Shown here in pieces: positions 24,852 through 32,921 of a stretch of DNA of 64,000 bases. Below the pieces are notes generated by a model that worked only from the letters and a program-made list of their open reading frames with translations, did no database searches and was not told the origin of the DNA. Origin of the DNA: Paenibacillus agilis. GTDB lineage: Bacteria > Bacillota > Bacilli > Paenibacillales > Paenibacillaceae. The stretch spans positions 62,001-126,000 of the forward strand of contig NZ_VNJK01000004.1 in NCBI RefSeq assembly GCF_007786455.1, written 5' to 3'. Both the position numbers and the translations under genes were made by a program. Every line of letters starts with the position of its first letter. Positions within the stretch are counted from its first letter, which is position 1.

Positions 24852-26120
24852 ATGACGGTTTCTGTAAGCGTTCTCGGGGCACTGGCTGCTTTGGTAGTAG
24901 CTATTGTGTTGATTCTGCGTAAAGTGCCGCCTGCGTATGGCATGATGATTGGTGCTTTAGTAGGTGGCGTTGTTGGTGGAGTTAGTCTAGTGGATACCGT
25001 AACCTTAATGATGGATGGTTCCAAGACGATGATGCCAGCCGTGCTTCGTATATTGGCAGCCGGTATTTTAGCTGGTGTATTGATTGAATCGGGCGCAGCG
25101 AAGACGATAGCTGAGACGCTCGTCAAAAAAGTCGGCGAGACACGTGCTTTGTTCGCACTCGCCTTTGCAACTATGATATTGACCGCAGTGGGTGTCTTCA
25201 TAGACGTAGCTGTTATTACGGTAGCTCCAATTGCTTTAGCAATCGCGCAGCGTGCGAATTTGTCTAAGTTAGCAATATTGCTCGCGATGATTGGTGGAGG
25301 TAAGGCAGGAAATATTATGTCCCCGAATCCAAATGCGATTGCAGCTGCTGATGCATTCAATGTGCCGTTGACTTCGGTCATGGCAGCAGGAATTATCCCA
25401 GCGATATTTGGACTTGCAATTACGTATTTACTGGCGAAGCGACTCACTAACAAGGGCTCTATGGTCGCATTGTCTGAAATAGCAGACAAGACAGACAGCA
25501 AACTTCCTAGCTTTGCTGCATCGATTGTAGCTCCAGCTGTAGCCATTGTACTGCTTGCACTTCGACCGCTTGCAGGTATTGTGATTGACCCGATGATTGC
25601 TTTGCCGCTTGGTGGTCTAGTAGGCGCTATTGTGATGGGTAAAGGGAAACAAATCAATAACTATGCAATTGCTGGGCTTAACAAAATGACTGGCGTTGCT
25701 GTAATGCTTATCGGAACAGGTACATTGGCGGGGATTATCTCCAACTCGCAATTGAAGGATGTTATTACGAATGGTCTGTCGGCTTCAGGATTGCCAGCAT
25801 ACTTGATGGCACCAATCAGCGGCGCATTTATGTCACTGGCAACAGCTTCGACAACGGCAGGTACAGCAGTAGCCAGCTCGGTGTTCGGTTCGACCATTAT
25901 GGAACTAGGTATCGCTTCATTGGGGGCAGCTGCAATGATACATGCAGGTGCCACGGTATTTGACCATATGCCGCACGGAAGCTTCTTCCATGCAACAGGT
26001 GGCAGTGTGAATATGCAAATGAAGGAACGCCTTCGTCTTATTCCATATGAAACAGCTATCGGCTTGGTACTGGCAATTGTGTCGACATTCATTTATGGTG
26101 TATTCGGTTGGTTCTTATAA
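24852..26120 (+). CDS. GntP family gluconate/glycerate permease
   Basis: About 422 residues from ATG 24852, where GGGAG lies 9 nt upstream; the open frame extends 60 nt further. It has about 12 membrane segments, with the GntP-family Gly/Ala-rich loops (IGGGKAGNIMSPNPNAIAAA and ATASTTAGTAVASSV). It would import gluconate-like acids by H+ symport. Its place between cdaR and glycerate kinase suggests D-glycerate as substrate. It is probably cotranscribed with garK 72 nt downstream. Confidence 0.87.
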   Translation: MTVSVSVLGALAALVVAIVLILRKVPPAYGMMIGALVGGVVGGVSLVDTVTLMMDGSKTMMPAVLRILAAGILAGVLIESGAAKTIAETLVKKVGETRALFALAFATMILTAVGVFIDVAVITVAPIALAIAQRANLSKLAILLAMIGGGKAGNIMSPNPNAIAAADAFNVPLTSVMAAGIIPAIFGLAITYLLAKRLTNKGSMVALSEIADKTDSKLPSFAASIVAPAVAIVLLALRPLAGIVIDPMIALPLGGLVGAIVMGKGKQINNYAIAGLNKMTGVAVMLIGTGTLAGIISNSQLKDVITNGLSASGLPAYLMAPISGAFMSLATASTTAGTAVASSVFGSTIMELGIASLGAAAMIHAGATVFDHMPHGSFFHATGGSVNMQMKERLRLIPYETAIGLVLAIVSTFIYGVFGWFL

Positions 26121-26192
26121 ATAGATTTTGAATGATTAGAAGCCTATAGATAGACAGCGATGAGGTACAGCATAGTGGAGGAGTGGTGAGAG

Positions 26193-27335
26193 ATGAAAAT
26201 AGTAATAGCTCCCGATTCATATAAAGAAAGTTTGACTGCATTAGAGGCTTGTGAGGCAATTGAGCGTGGTTTTAGGGAAGTTTATCCTCAAGCAGATATC
26301 GTTAGAGTTCCGATGGCAGACGGCGGTGAAGGGACTGTACAGTCATTAGTAGATGCCACTGGAGGACGTATCGTCACATGCGAAGTGTTGGATCCGCTTG
26401 GCAAGTCAATTGAAGCATTTTACGGCTTGCTAGGAGATGGCAAGACTGCCGTTATCGAAATGGCAGCAGCTTCAGGACTTGCTCTCGTGCCAGCGGATTT
26501 GCGAAATCCTCTTCTTACTTCGACGTTTGGCACCGGACAGCTCATCCGTCACGCTCTTCAAGCAGGAGTGCGGCACATTATGCTTGGTCTCGGTGGCAGT
26601 GCTACTAATGACGGTGGAGTAGGGATGGCTCAGGCGCTCGGCTACCGATTCGTTGATGCGAATGGGCATGAAATATTGGCTGGCGGAGGCAATCTTGGTC
26701 ACATTGAACGTATTGTAACGGATGATGTCGATCCGAGACTGATGGAGACGACGTTTATTGCTGCTTGTGATGTGGACAATCCGATGATTGGTCCTAAAGG
26801 AGCATCGGCAGTATTCGGCCCACAGAAGGGAGCTACGCCAGCCATGGTTGAAGTGCTGGATCGACATTTACAGCATTTGGCCGCATGCATAAGCACTGAC
26901 TTAGGAATGGAAGTATCAACTGTTCAAGGAGGGGGCGCAGCAGGTGGACTAGGCGCAGGCGTTATTGCATTTCTCCGTGCAGAGTTGAAGCGCGGTGTGG
27001 ATATTGTAATTGAAGCAACGAATTTGGCTCATCATATACAAGGAGCGGATCTTGTTATTACAGGTGAAGGTCGCATCGATGGCCAGACGATATATGGTAA
27101 GACACCTATTGGTGTTGCCAAAACAGCGAAAGCACAGCAGGTAAAAGTGGTTGCGATCGCTGGTTCTCTGGGGACAGATTATGAAGCCGTGCACGAACAT
27201 GGCATCGATATCATATTTTCTCTAGTACCTGGAGTATGTACGTTGGATGAAGCACTCCAGAAGGCAGCAGTTAATTTGGAACGTACGGCACGCAATGTTG
27301 CGGCGTTGATGCAAGCAGGTCAGCAGCTTCGTTAA
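26193..27335 (+). CDS. Glycerate kinase (GarK/GlxK family)
   Basis: 380 residues. It begins MKIVIAPDSYKESLTALEAC, diagnostic of the family. ADGGEGT, GLGGSATNDGG and GEGRID are the expected glycerate- and ATP-site loops. It phosphorylates D-glycerate with ATP, giving 2-phosphoglycerate (this class) for glycolysis. It is the last gene of the gntP-garK unit. The ribosome site GGAGGAGTGGTGAG stands before the ATG. Together with gntP and cdaR it forms a complete uptake-phosphorylation-control module. Confidence 0.94.
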   Translation: MKIVIAPDSYKESLTALEACEAIERGFREVYPQADIVRVPMADGGEGTVQSLVDATGGRIVTCEVLDPLGKSIEAFYGLLGDGKTAVIEMAAASGLALVPADLRNPLLTSTFGTGQLIRHALQAGVRHIMLGLGGSATNDGGVGMAQALGYRFVDANGHEILAGGGNLGHIERIVTDDVDPRLMETTFIAACDVDNPMIGPKGASAVFGPQKGATPAMVEVLDRHLQHLAACISTDLGMEVSTVQGGGAAGGLGAGVIAFLRAELKRGVDIVIEATNLAHHIQGADLVITGEGRIDGQTIYGKTPIGVAKTAKAQQVKVVAIAGSLGTDYEAVHEHGIDIIFSLVPGVCTLDEALQKAAVNLERTARNVAALMQAGQQLR

Positions 27336-27425
27336 TCGTGGTAGGACAAGTATAGAAAGAGATAGGTTTGGCGCTAGTGATAGTAGTATAGAAATGCAGT
27401 TCGTCCGGCATAGGTAATAAAATAG

Positions 27426-27482
27426 ATACAGAATAAACGAATCCCCTACTCATAAGAGTTAGGGGATTCGTTTATTCTGTAT
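27426..27482. terminator. Large palindromic terminator between garK and pnuC
   Basis: Perfect 23-bp arms around a short loop (ATACAGAATAAACGAATCCC and its complement). It lies between convergent genes and is probably used on both strands. Confidence 0.75.
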
Positions 27483-27522
27483 GTTGCTGTAGCTTGTTTG
27501 TATAAAGGTAGAAGATGCATCA

Positions 27523-28236
27523 TTACGCGTTGCTTTTTGCTGTACGCTGCATATAGCCGCGTCTCCATTCCATTAAGCCTTCTACACAGATGAACATGTT
27601 GACGATTACTAAAATAATCATGACATAGAGCTCTGTACTCGAATAAATGACGATGGAGATCATGTTATAAACAATCCATAAATGCCAGTGCTCGAAAATT
27701 TTCTTACTTAGCATGAATTGAGCTACAAGACCAAGAATAGCAGTTAAAGCATCCAAATAAGGCAGCGCAGAATCCGTGTATTGTACTTGATAATATCCCC
27801 ATGCAAGCCAACCTACAAGGATGACGGAACCATAAATGATCCAGCCTTTAGCATCTAGGCGAACGGTTGGGCGCACGTCATTTTCACCTTTGTTTCTTAG
27901 CCAGTAGTACCAACCGTAAATATTAAAGATGAGTTGGCACGCACTTAGTACAACTAGCGCGTACAGACCTTGTCCCCAAAATATGTATAAAAACAAACCT
28001 ACTGCAACGATACCGACTGGGAAGTTAAGTGTTTTCTCTTTTGCAAGAAGCCACACATTAATAATTCCGGTAAGAGAAGCAATGATTTCAATCGTGCTGG
28101 AGTCCAAGTACCAACCGACGAACAGCGTAATAAGGCTAGCTGACAACAAAAAGATAGTGGATCCCATGCGCCAACCGATATACAAGATGATAAGGCTGAC
28201 CAATAACATAAATAACGGATTAAACAACAAATACAT
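27523..28236 (-). CDS. pnuC: Nicotinamide riboside / NMN transporter PnuC
   Basis: 237 residues from ATG 28236, where AGGAG lies 8 nt upstream; the frame is open 45 nt further. Seven membrane segments with the PnuC signatures: NIYGWYYWLR near the middle and LVAQFMLSKKIFEHWHLW near the end. PnuC imports nicotinamide riboside for NAD synthesis by facilitated diffusion driven by cytosolic phosphorylation. No riboswitch or NiaR-like site is obvious before it. The nfu terminator just upstream shows that it has its own promoter. Confidence 0.9.
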   Translation of the reverse strand: MYLLFNPLFMLLVSLIILYIGWRMGSTIFLLSASLITLFVGWYLDSSTIEIIASLTGIINVWLLAKEKTLNFPVGIVAVGLFLYIFWGQGLYALVVLSACQLIFNIYGWYYWLRNKGENDVRPTVRLDAKGWIIYGSVILVGWLAWGYYQVQYTDSALPYLDALTAILGLVAQFMLSKKIFEHWHLWIVYNMISIVIYSSTELYVMIILVIVNMFICVEGLMEWRRGYMQRTAKSNA

Positions 28237-28278
28237 AATGATCTCTCCTGTCGAAGCTAAGCACGGTGTGGGCGCACA

Positions 28279-28320
28279 CAAAAATATCTCGAATCGTCAT
28301 TAGAGACGACTCGAGATATT
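28279..28320 (-). terminator. Terminator of nfu
   Basis: 16-bp arms with one mismatch around the loop ATTAGA, followed on the minus strand by TTTTTGTG. Confidence 0.8.
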
Positions 28321-28380
28321 CGGATGACTCCTACGTCGAAGCCTCTTGTTCATATGCAGAATCACAGAAGTACATTCAAC

Positions 28381-28623
28381 TTAGAATACTTGAACGACTT
28401 CTTTCACGCCTTCTACTTCCTCAACCAACGCGCGCTCGATACCTGCTTTCAAGGTAATTGTAGAGCTCGGGCAGCTTCCGCATGCGCCCATAAGGCGAAG
28501 CTTAACAATACCATCTTCTACATCTACCAATTCAACATCGCCGCCGTCACGTTGCAAGAACGGACGAAGTTTATCTAACACTTCCAATACTTCGTCATAA
28601 TTGACTTGTACTTGTTCACTCAT
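28381..28623 (-). CDS. NifU-like Fe-S cluster carrier (Nfu/YutI)
   Basis: 80 residues from ATG 28623, with AAGGAG about 10 nt before it. A single NifU C-terminal domain with the cluster ligands C48 and C51 in GACGSCPSS. Two such subunits share one [4Fe-4S] cluster and hand it to targets. RDGGDVELV is the usual start of the fold. It is divergent from yuzB and near the IscA-type gene, so Fe-S delivery genes are grouped. The order resembles yutI-yuzB-yutJ in B. subtilis. Confidence 0.93.
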   Translation of the reverse strand: MSEQVQVNYDEVLEVLDKLRPFLQRDGGDVELVDVEDGIVKLRLMGACGSCPSSTITLKAGIERALVEEVEGVKEVVQVF

Positions 28624-28713
28624 TTTGTTCCAACTCCTTTCATACATACTGCTTTTATTATATTATAAAGCTAATTGAAATCAAAGAGATACACGCAAAA
28701 AGGGGGTTATACA

Positions 28714-28968
28714 ATGAGACCGATCATCGAATTTTGCGTTAATAATATGCATCACGGTACGGACGAAGTAATGAAACATTTCGAGCAAAACCCAGACTAC
28801 GATGTTGTGGAGTACGGTTGTCTAGGCAATTGCGGCGAATGCTACTTAGCTCCATTTGCTTATGTAGAAGGCGAGATTATCGTTGCAGAAAGCGCAGAAT
28901 TATTAACGGGTAAAATTAATGAAAAAATTGCAGAACTAAAAGCATGGGAGCAAATCGATGTAGATTAA
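28714..28968 (+). CDS. YuzB family protein (DUF1450)
   Basis: 84 residues from ATG 28714, with AAAGGGGGT before it. DUF1450/YuzB family: starts MRPIIEFCVNNMHHGTDEVM and carries the Cys motif YGCLGNCGECYLAPFA, which looks like a thioredoxin-fold, ferredoxin-like metal or thiol site. Function is unknown; its place among Fe-S and NADH-oxidising genes suggests redox or Fe-S handling. The last codons form the first arm of the terminator stem. Confidence 0.9.
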   Translation: MRPIIEFCVNNMHHGTDEVMKHFEQNPDYDVVEYGCLGNCGECYLAPFAYVEGEIIVAESAELLTGKINEKIAELKAWEQIDVD

Positions 28969-28990
28969 CATCGACTTGCTCCCATTGTTG
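28946..28990. terminator. Terminator overlapping the yuzB stop
   Basis: 16-bp arms with one mismatch (GGGAGCAAATCGATGT / ACATCGACTTGCTCCC), loop AGATTA, between convergent genes. The U-tract is weak on both strands. Confidence 0.6.
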
Positions 28991-29008
28991 TAAGAAAAAT
29001 ATGATGAC

Positions 29009-30082
29009 TTATCCGAAATGGTTTTTGGAAATCCACAGCACGCCGCTTTTGATGACGCGCGGTACATATCCAACCATAGGGCGTTTGCCGAACATGCCGA
29101 AGCCAGACTTTTTGCCCAGTGATCCAAGTACACCTTTAAGCTTGATACGTCCAAGCTTGGGTGTTTCACCTTTCCACAAAGCAAGCGCAACATCAGCGAT
29201 CTGCTCGCCTTGTGCACCTGCTGCCTGCGCACTAGGTGAGAACGGCAAGCTGGCACAATCACCAACCACAAACACCTCAGGATATTGTTCAATTTGATGG
29301 TAGGAATTAAGCAATACACGACCTTGCGGATCTTTTGGAACATTCAAATCTTGAACGGGTTTCACAGGTTGAATACCTGCTGTCCATACTGTGACATCCG
29401 ACTGGATTGCTTCGGTATCCTGCTCGCGTCTATTGTAAATTACACCCTGCTCCAACTGACACACGTTAATATGAGAGCGAAGCTCTACCTCATGTTCGTT
29501 GAACCAGTCAGAGACGTAGTTGGACAGCTTCACTGGGAATGAGGACAGCACACGCGGTCCGCGGTCCAATATACGAATGTTGATATCTGGGCGGCTTTCA
29601 CGAAGCTCAGCAGCCATCTCTACACCGCTTAGTCCTCCGCCGACAACGGTCATTTGTCCATAAGGCTTAATATCGTTCAACAATTGGTACGTACGTCGAG
29701 TACTAGATAAGGATTGAATACTATTACCAAATTCCTCAGCGCCTGTAATCCCGTGGTAGCGGTCTGTGCAGCCGAGTGCAATAGCCATTTGATCATAAGA
29801 AATAGGATCATCTTCATGCAAATGAATAAGCTTATTGTCTAGATCAATGCTTGTAATTTGTCCGTAGTGTATTCGAACACGATCGTTTTTCGGGAAAGCA
29901 ACGCGAATATCTACATCAGTCACTGTACCAGCAGCTAATGCATAGTATTCCGTCTTCAAACCCTGAAATGGCATACGATCAATGAGAACTATCTCTACAT
30001 CTTCAGGCATTCCGCCTGCTAGCAAACGATCAATGATCGCAAGTCCACCATAGCCGCCGCCGCATACTACAAATCGTTTCAT
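29009..30082 (-). CDS. NDH-2-like FAD/NAD(P)-dependent oxidoreductase (YutJ-like)
   Basis: 357 residues from ATG 30082, where GGGGG lies 8 nt upstream; the open frame runs 102 nt further. Two Rossmann folds: the FAD site GGGYGGLAIIDRL at the N-terminus and the NAD(P) site VGGGLSGVEMA in the middle. The second FAD contact is VFVVGDCA near residue 285. Length and layout match B. subtilis YutJ (355 aa), a relative of type II NADH dehydrogenase. Whether it reduces menaquinone is not known. It stands next to yuzB and nfu, as in B. subtilis. Confidence 0.88.
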   Translation of the reverse strand: MKRFVVCGGGYGGLAIIDRLLAGGMPEDVEIVLIDRMPFQGLKTEYYALAAGTVTDVDIRVAFPKNDRVRIHYGQITSIDLDNKLIHLHEDDPISYDQMAIALGCTDRYHGITGAEEFGNSIQSLSSTRRTYQLLNDIKPYGQMTVVGGGLSGVEMAAELRESRPDINIRILDRGPRVLSSFPVKLSNYVSDWFNEHEVELRSHINVCQLEQGVIYNRREQDTEAIQSDVTVWTAGIQPVKPVQDLNVPKDPQGRVLLNSYHQIEQYPEVFVVGDCASLPFSPSAQAAGAQGEQIADVALALWKGETPKLGRIKLKGVLGSLGKKSGFGMFGKRPMVGYVPRVIKSGVLWISKNHFG

Positions 30083-30268
30083 ATCCGGATATCCCCCTAT
30101 GTTGCCGTTAATATGTGCTGTCCGCTGTTCGCCCATGATGAGAACAGGGGTAATTGATATACAGCATGATACGGCTCCACCCACGAATCCTTTATTCGGT
30201 CTGTCGCTTCATAAGATTTCTGTTGTGAAGTGTCTGACTTTTATCTATCTGTAAGTTGGTCGAAATAA

Positions 30269-31393
30269 CTATTTTTTGTTAGACTTTGGCTCATACACTT
30301 TGATTTCATTGTAGAACGTATCCCGTTCAACAGGAATGCGTCCTGCTCCTTGAATAAGCCAGATTAGCTCGTCACGCGTCAGACCTTCAGGCGTTAATGC
30401 ACCTGCAGCATGGCTGATACGCTCTTTCACAATAGTACCGTGTGCATCAGAAGCACCGAAAGTCAGAGCCATCTGAGTGAGCTGAGTACCGATATTTATG
30501 AAGTACGCCTTAATATGCTGGATGTTATCCAACATGAGGCGGCTAATCGCGATTGTTTTGAGATCCTCATAAGCCGAGTTGCGGCGCTTAATGCCCGCCT
30601 TCGGGCTTTTTGGTTGCATGGACAATGGAATGAAGACCAAGAATCCATTTGTTTCGTCTTGAAGCTCACGAACTTTGATCAAGTGACGTATACGATCTTC
30701 ATGAGACTCGATTGAACCGTAAAGCATCGTCGTATGCGTTTTGATGCCAAGTTGATGCGCAGTACGGTGAACTTCTAGATAACGGTCAACACCTGCTTTA
30801 TCAACACGCATTTTTTTGCGGTATTCATCAGAAAGGATTTCAGCTCCGCCGCCAGTTAAAGATTCTAGTCCTGCATCGACGAGGGTAGTGAGAACTTCCT
30901 TAATGCTCAATCCGCTTATGCGTGTAAAGAAGTCGATCTCTGCTGCTGTGTAAGCTTTGAGTGTTACTTGAGGATAGCGTTCCTTAAGAGCTTTCAAGGA
31001 ATCAACGTAGTATTGGAACGGTACGTTAGGATTGTGTCCACCTACGATATGGAACTCGCGCACTTCAGGGTGAATATGCTGGTCCACATAGGCGATCATT
31101 TCCTCTCCGCTTAACGTGTAGGCTCCTTCTGCATCAGCATCGCGTCTGAAGCTGCAAAAAGCGCAGTGAGCTTCACACACATTGGTGAAGTAAAGAGACA
31201 TATTCTCGATGAAATAAACCTTGTTGCCGTTCTTGCGCATATTGACGAGATTTGCCAACTGACCAAGGGTCAAAATGTCGTCTGATTGATACAGGTACAC
31301 GCCGTCTTCTAGGGTTAGACGTTCGCCTCGCTCTACTTTATCAGCGATTTCAGCCATACGTGGATCTGCATGTCTTGTTGGTGTAAGAATCAT
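30269..31393 (-). CDS. mqnE: Aminofutalosine synthase MqnE
   Basis: 374 residues from ATG 31393, with GAGGGGGG before it. A radical-SAM enzyme with ligands C73, C77 and C80 in CEAHCAFCSF, and the HIVGGHNPNVP and TGGGAEILSD segments of the Mqn family. MqnE adds SAM to the enolpyruvyl ether of 3-[(1-carboxyvinyl)oxy]benzoate to make 6-amino-6-deoxyfutalosine, the second step of the futalosine route to menaquinone. Its presence implies that this organism uses that route rather than the classical MenFDHCEB one. The other mqn genes are not in the window. MqnC is the nearest alternative, but the sequence starts and motifs fit MqnE better. Confidence 0.88.
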   Translation of the reverse strand: MILTPTRHADPRMAEIADKVERGERLTLEDGVYLYQSDDILTLGQLANLVNMRKNGNKVYFIENMSLYFTNVCEAHCAFCSFRRDADAEGAYTLSGEEMIAYVDQHIHPEVREFHIVGGHNPNVPFQYYVDSLKALKERYPQVTLKAYTAAEIDFFTRISGLSIKEVLTTLVDAGLESLTGGGAEILSDEYRKKMRVDKAGVDRYLEVHRTAHQLGIKTHTTMLYGSIESHEDRIRHLIKVRELQDETNGFLVFIPLSMQPKSPKAGIKRRNSAYEDLKTIAISRLMLDNIQHIKAYFINIGTQLTQMALTFGASDAHGTIVKERISHAAGALTPEGLTRDELIWLIQGAGRIPVERDTFYNEIKVYEPKSNKK

Positions 31394-31680
31394 TGGTGTA
31401 CCCCCCTCTTGAAAAGTAAGTCGTATATAATTGCACATCGTTACGTTATACGGAACTGCTCACTGTGGATTCATTCGATGGGCTTGCATACGTTATATAA
31501 AAGAATTGAAGCCGCTTGAGCGTGCAGTGAATCATATCACATACCTCTCCATTATACCCCTGCCTGAACATGGGGGCAATACATCCAGCAAAGACAATCG
31601 ACATCATTTTCCATGGACGGAGGTTATCTTGTATAGATCCAAGAGGATGGTTATACTTAGAAATATGAGGAGGGATATGC

Positions 31681-32040
31681 ATGATTACAATCAGCGAATT
31701 CGCGGTTGAGAAAATAAAAGAAATGCTAGCTAACGAGGAAAACCCGAACATGTTCTTGCGTGTTGGTGTTCATCCAGGCGGCTGCAGTGGCTTCTCCTAT
31801 GGTATGGGGCTTGATGACGAAGAAACCGAACAAGATGTATATGTAGAGACAGGCGGATTGAAGGTCCTTGTGGATAAAGAAAGCATTCCGCATTTGGCTG
31901 GCTTGGAAATTGACTATAAAGAATCCGGTATGTCCGGAGGATTTACGATAAGCAATCCTAATGCTACAGCAACTTGCGGCTGCGGAGCATCATTCCGTAC
32001 GGCACTAGCAGAAGGCAAAGCTGAGAAGTGTGACGATTAA
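31681..32040 (+). CDS. IscA/HesB-type iron-sulfur assembly protein (ErpA/YutM-like)
   Basis: 119 residues. A-type Fe-S carrier with the three conserved cysteines in HPGGCSGFSYGM (near residue 38) and ATCGCGASF (near 100). A-type proteins pass [2Fe-2S] or [4Fe-4S] clusters to apo-enzymes. It would serve nearby Fe-S enzymes such as MqnE and SdhB. AGGAGGG lies 7 nt before the ATG. It ends at a strong hairpin, so it is monocistronic. Confidence 0.92.
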   Translation: MITISEFAVEKIKEMLANEENPNMFLRVGVHPGGCSGFSYGMGLDDEETEQDVYVETGGLKVLVDKESIPHLAGLEIDYKESGMSGGFTISNPNATATCGCGASFRTALAEGKAEKCDD

Positions 32041-32064
32041 TTGTGTTTTGAAAGAAATATAAAG

Positions 32065-32107
32065 AAAGAGCCGTATAGGGAATTATCCTTGCGGCTCTTT
32101 TATATTG
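32065..32107 (+). terminator. Terminator of the IscA-type gene
   Basis: 9-bp arms (AAAGAGCCG / CGGCTCTTT), 18-nt loop, then TATATTGTTG. Confidence 0.7.
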
Positions 32108-32123
32108 TTGTTTTTAAGTATTT

Positions 32124-32285
32124 TTATGAAGTGTTTTTATTAAGTGCAAATAACAGACAAGCTACGGCTATGTTGACATAAGCAATAGTGTGAAAGAACC
32201 AGTTGGAACTTACAAGTAACATAGCAGCGGAAGAAATGATAAGCAATAATATAAGTCTATACGTTCTCTCTCTAAATAATCGCAA
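32124..32285 (-). CDS. Predicted small two-helix membrane protein, 53 aa
   Basis: A 53-codon frame from TTG 32285 with GGGAAGG 9 nt upstream; TTGs at 32291 and 32294 are also in frame. After a basic start (MRLFRERTYR) it has two hydrophobic segments, LILLLIISSAAMLLV and TIAYVNIAVACLLFAL, joined by SSNWFFH. The composition and strand-specific ribosome site make it a likely gene, though no family is recognised. It is convergent with the IscA-type gene. Alternatives: chance frame. Confidence 0.5.
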   Translation of the reverse strand: MRLFRERTYRLILLLIISSAAMLLVSSNWFFHTIAYVNIAVACLLFALNKNTS

Positions 32286-32299
32286 TACCAACAACCTTC

Positions 32300-32921
32300 C
32301 CTTCCTTATTTCGCCTTAATATTACCATGAATTTTGATAGTAGAATTTTAATTTTTTTGTTTCGTAGCTTAATATGCTTAATCGCATTCAGTTGTGTCAA
32401 CTTAAATAGGGGCTACAGAAACGTCTTTGGACGGTTAATTTTTGTTCGATAAATTAACTAGTTTGGGAGGCGTTTTATTTATGTTTAAAAGTAGCAGCGG
32501 ATAGTGAGGTTTTAAAATTAAGGTGCAGTTGCGCTAATGGTTGCTGTAGAGCCTATTTCGTGTAAATGGACGGATTTTCAATTGTAAAGGATGTCACAGA
32601 GCTTATTTGTTAGCTGGAGCATGTTTAATCACCATTTTTGCTAAAATAAGCTCGCCTACAACCGTTACATTTCTACAATGGGCAATTTTACAGAAATAAC
32701 GTCTATGGCGCCCGTTAGAGGAAACAATGCGGTGTGTTTTCGCTCTGTAGCACAGCCTGTGATCACTTCTGGAACTTCGTTTGTATGTAATTAGCTAGCC
32801 AGCAGGTACATTAATAGTATTCCTTTTGAAAATATAATATTTTTACGTAAAAATACCGATATAACTAGTGTATAGACCTACTATTATACAAATATTTAGA
32901 AAAAGAAGGGGGAGGTCTTGT
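32300..32921. other. Gene-poor stretch before the cytolysin, about 620 nt
   Basis: I find no supported gene here. One GGGAGG-ATG start near 32480 is stopped after seven codons. Two segments near 32550 and 32600 share a loose AGAGC-TATTT-GT-TGGA pattern, which may be a decayed intergenic repeat. The cytolysin promoter should lie in the A+T-rich last 100 nt. Confidence 0.45.

Noticed and set aside
24773-25657. 294-codon minus-strand frame rich in Ala/Ile/Pro
   Set aside because: It is an antisense shadow of the GntP permease; its composition mirrors the complement of a Gly/Ala/Val-rich membrane protein.
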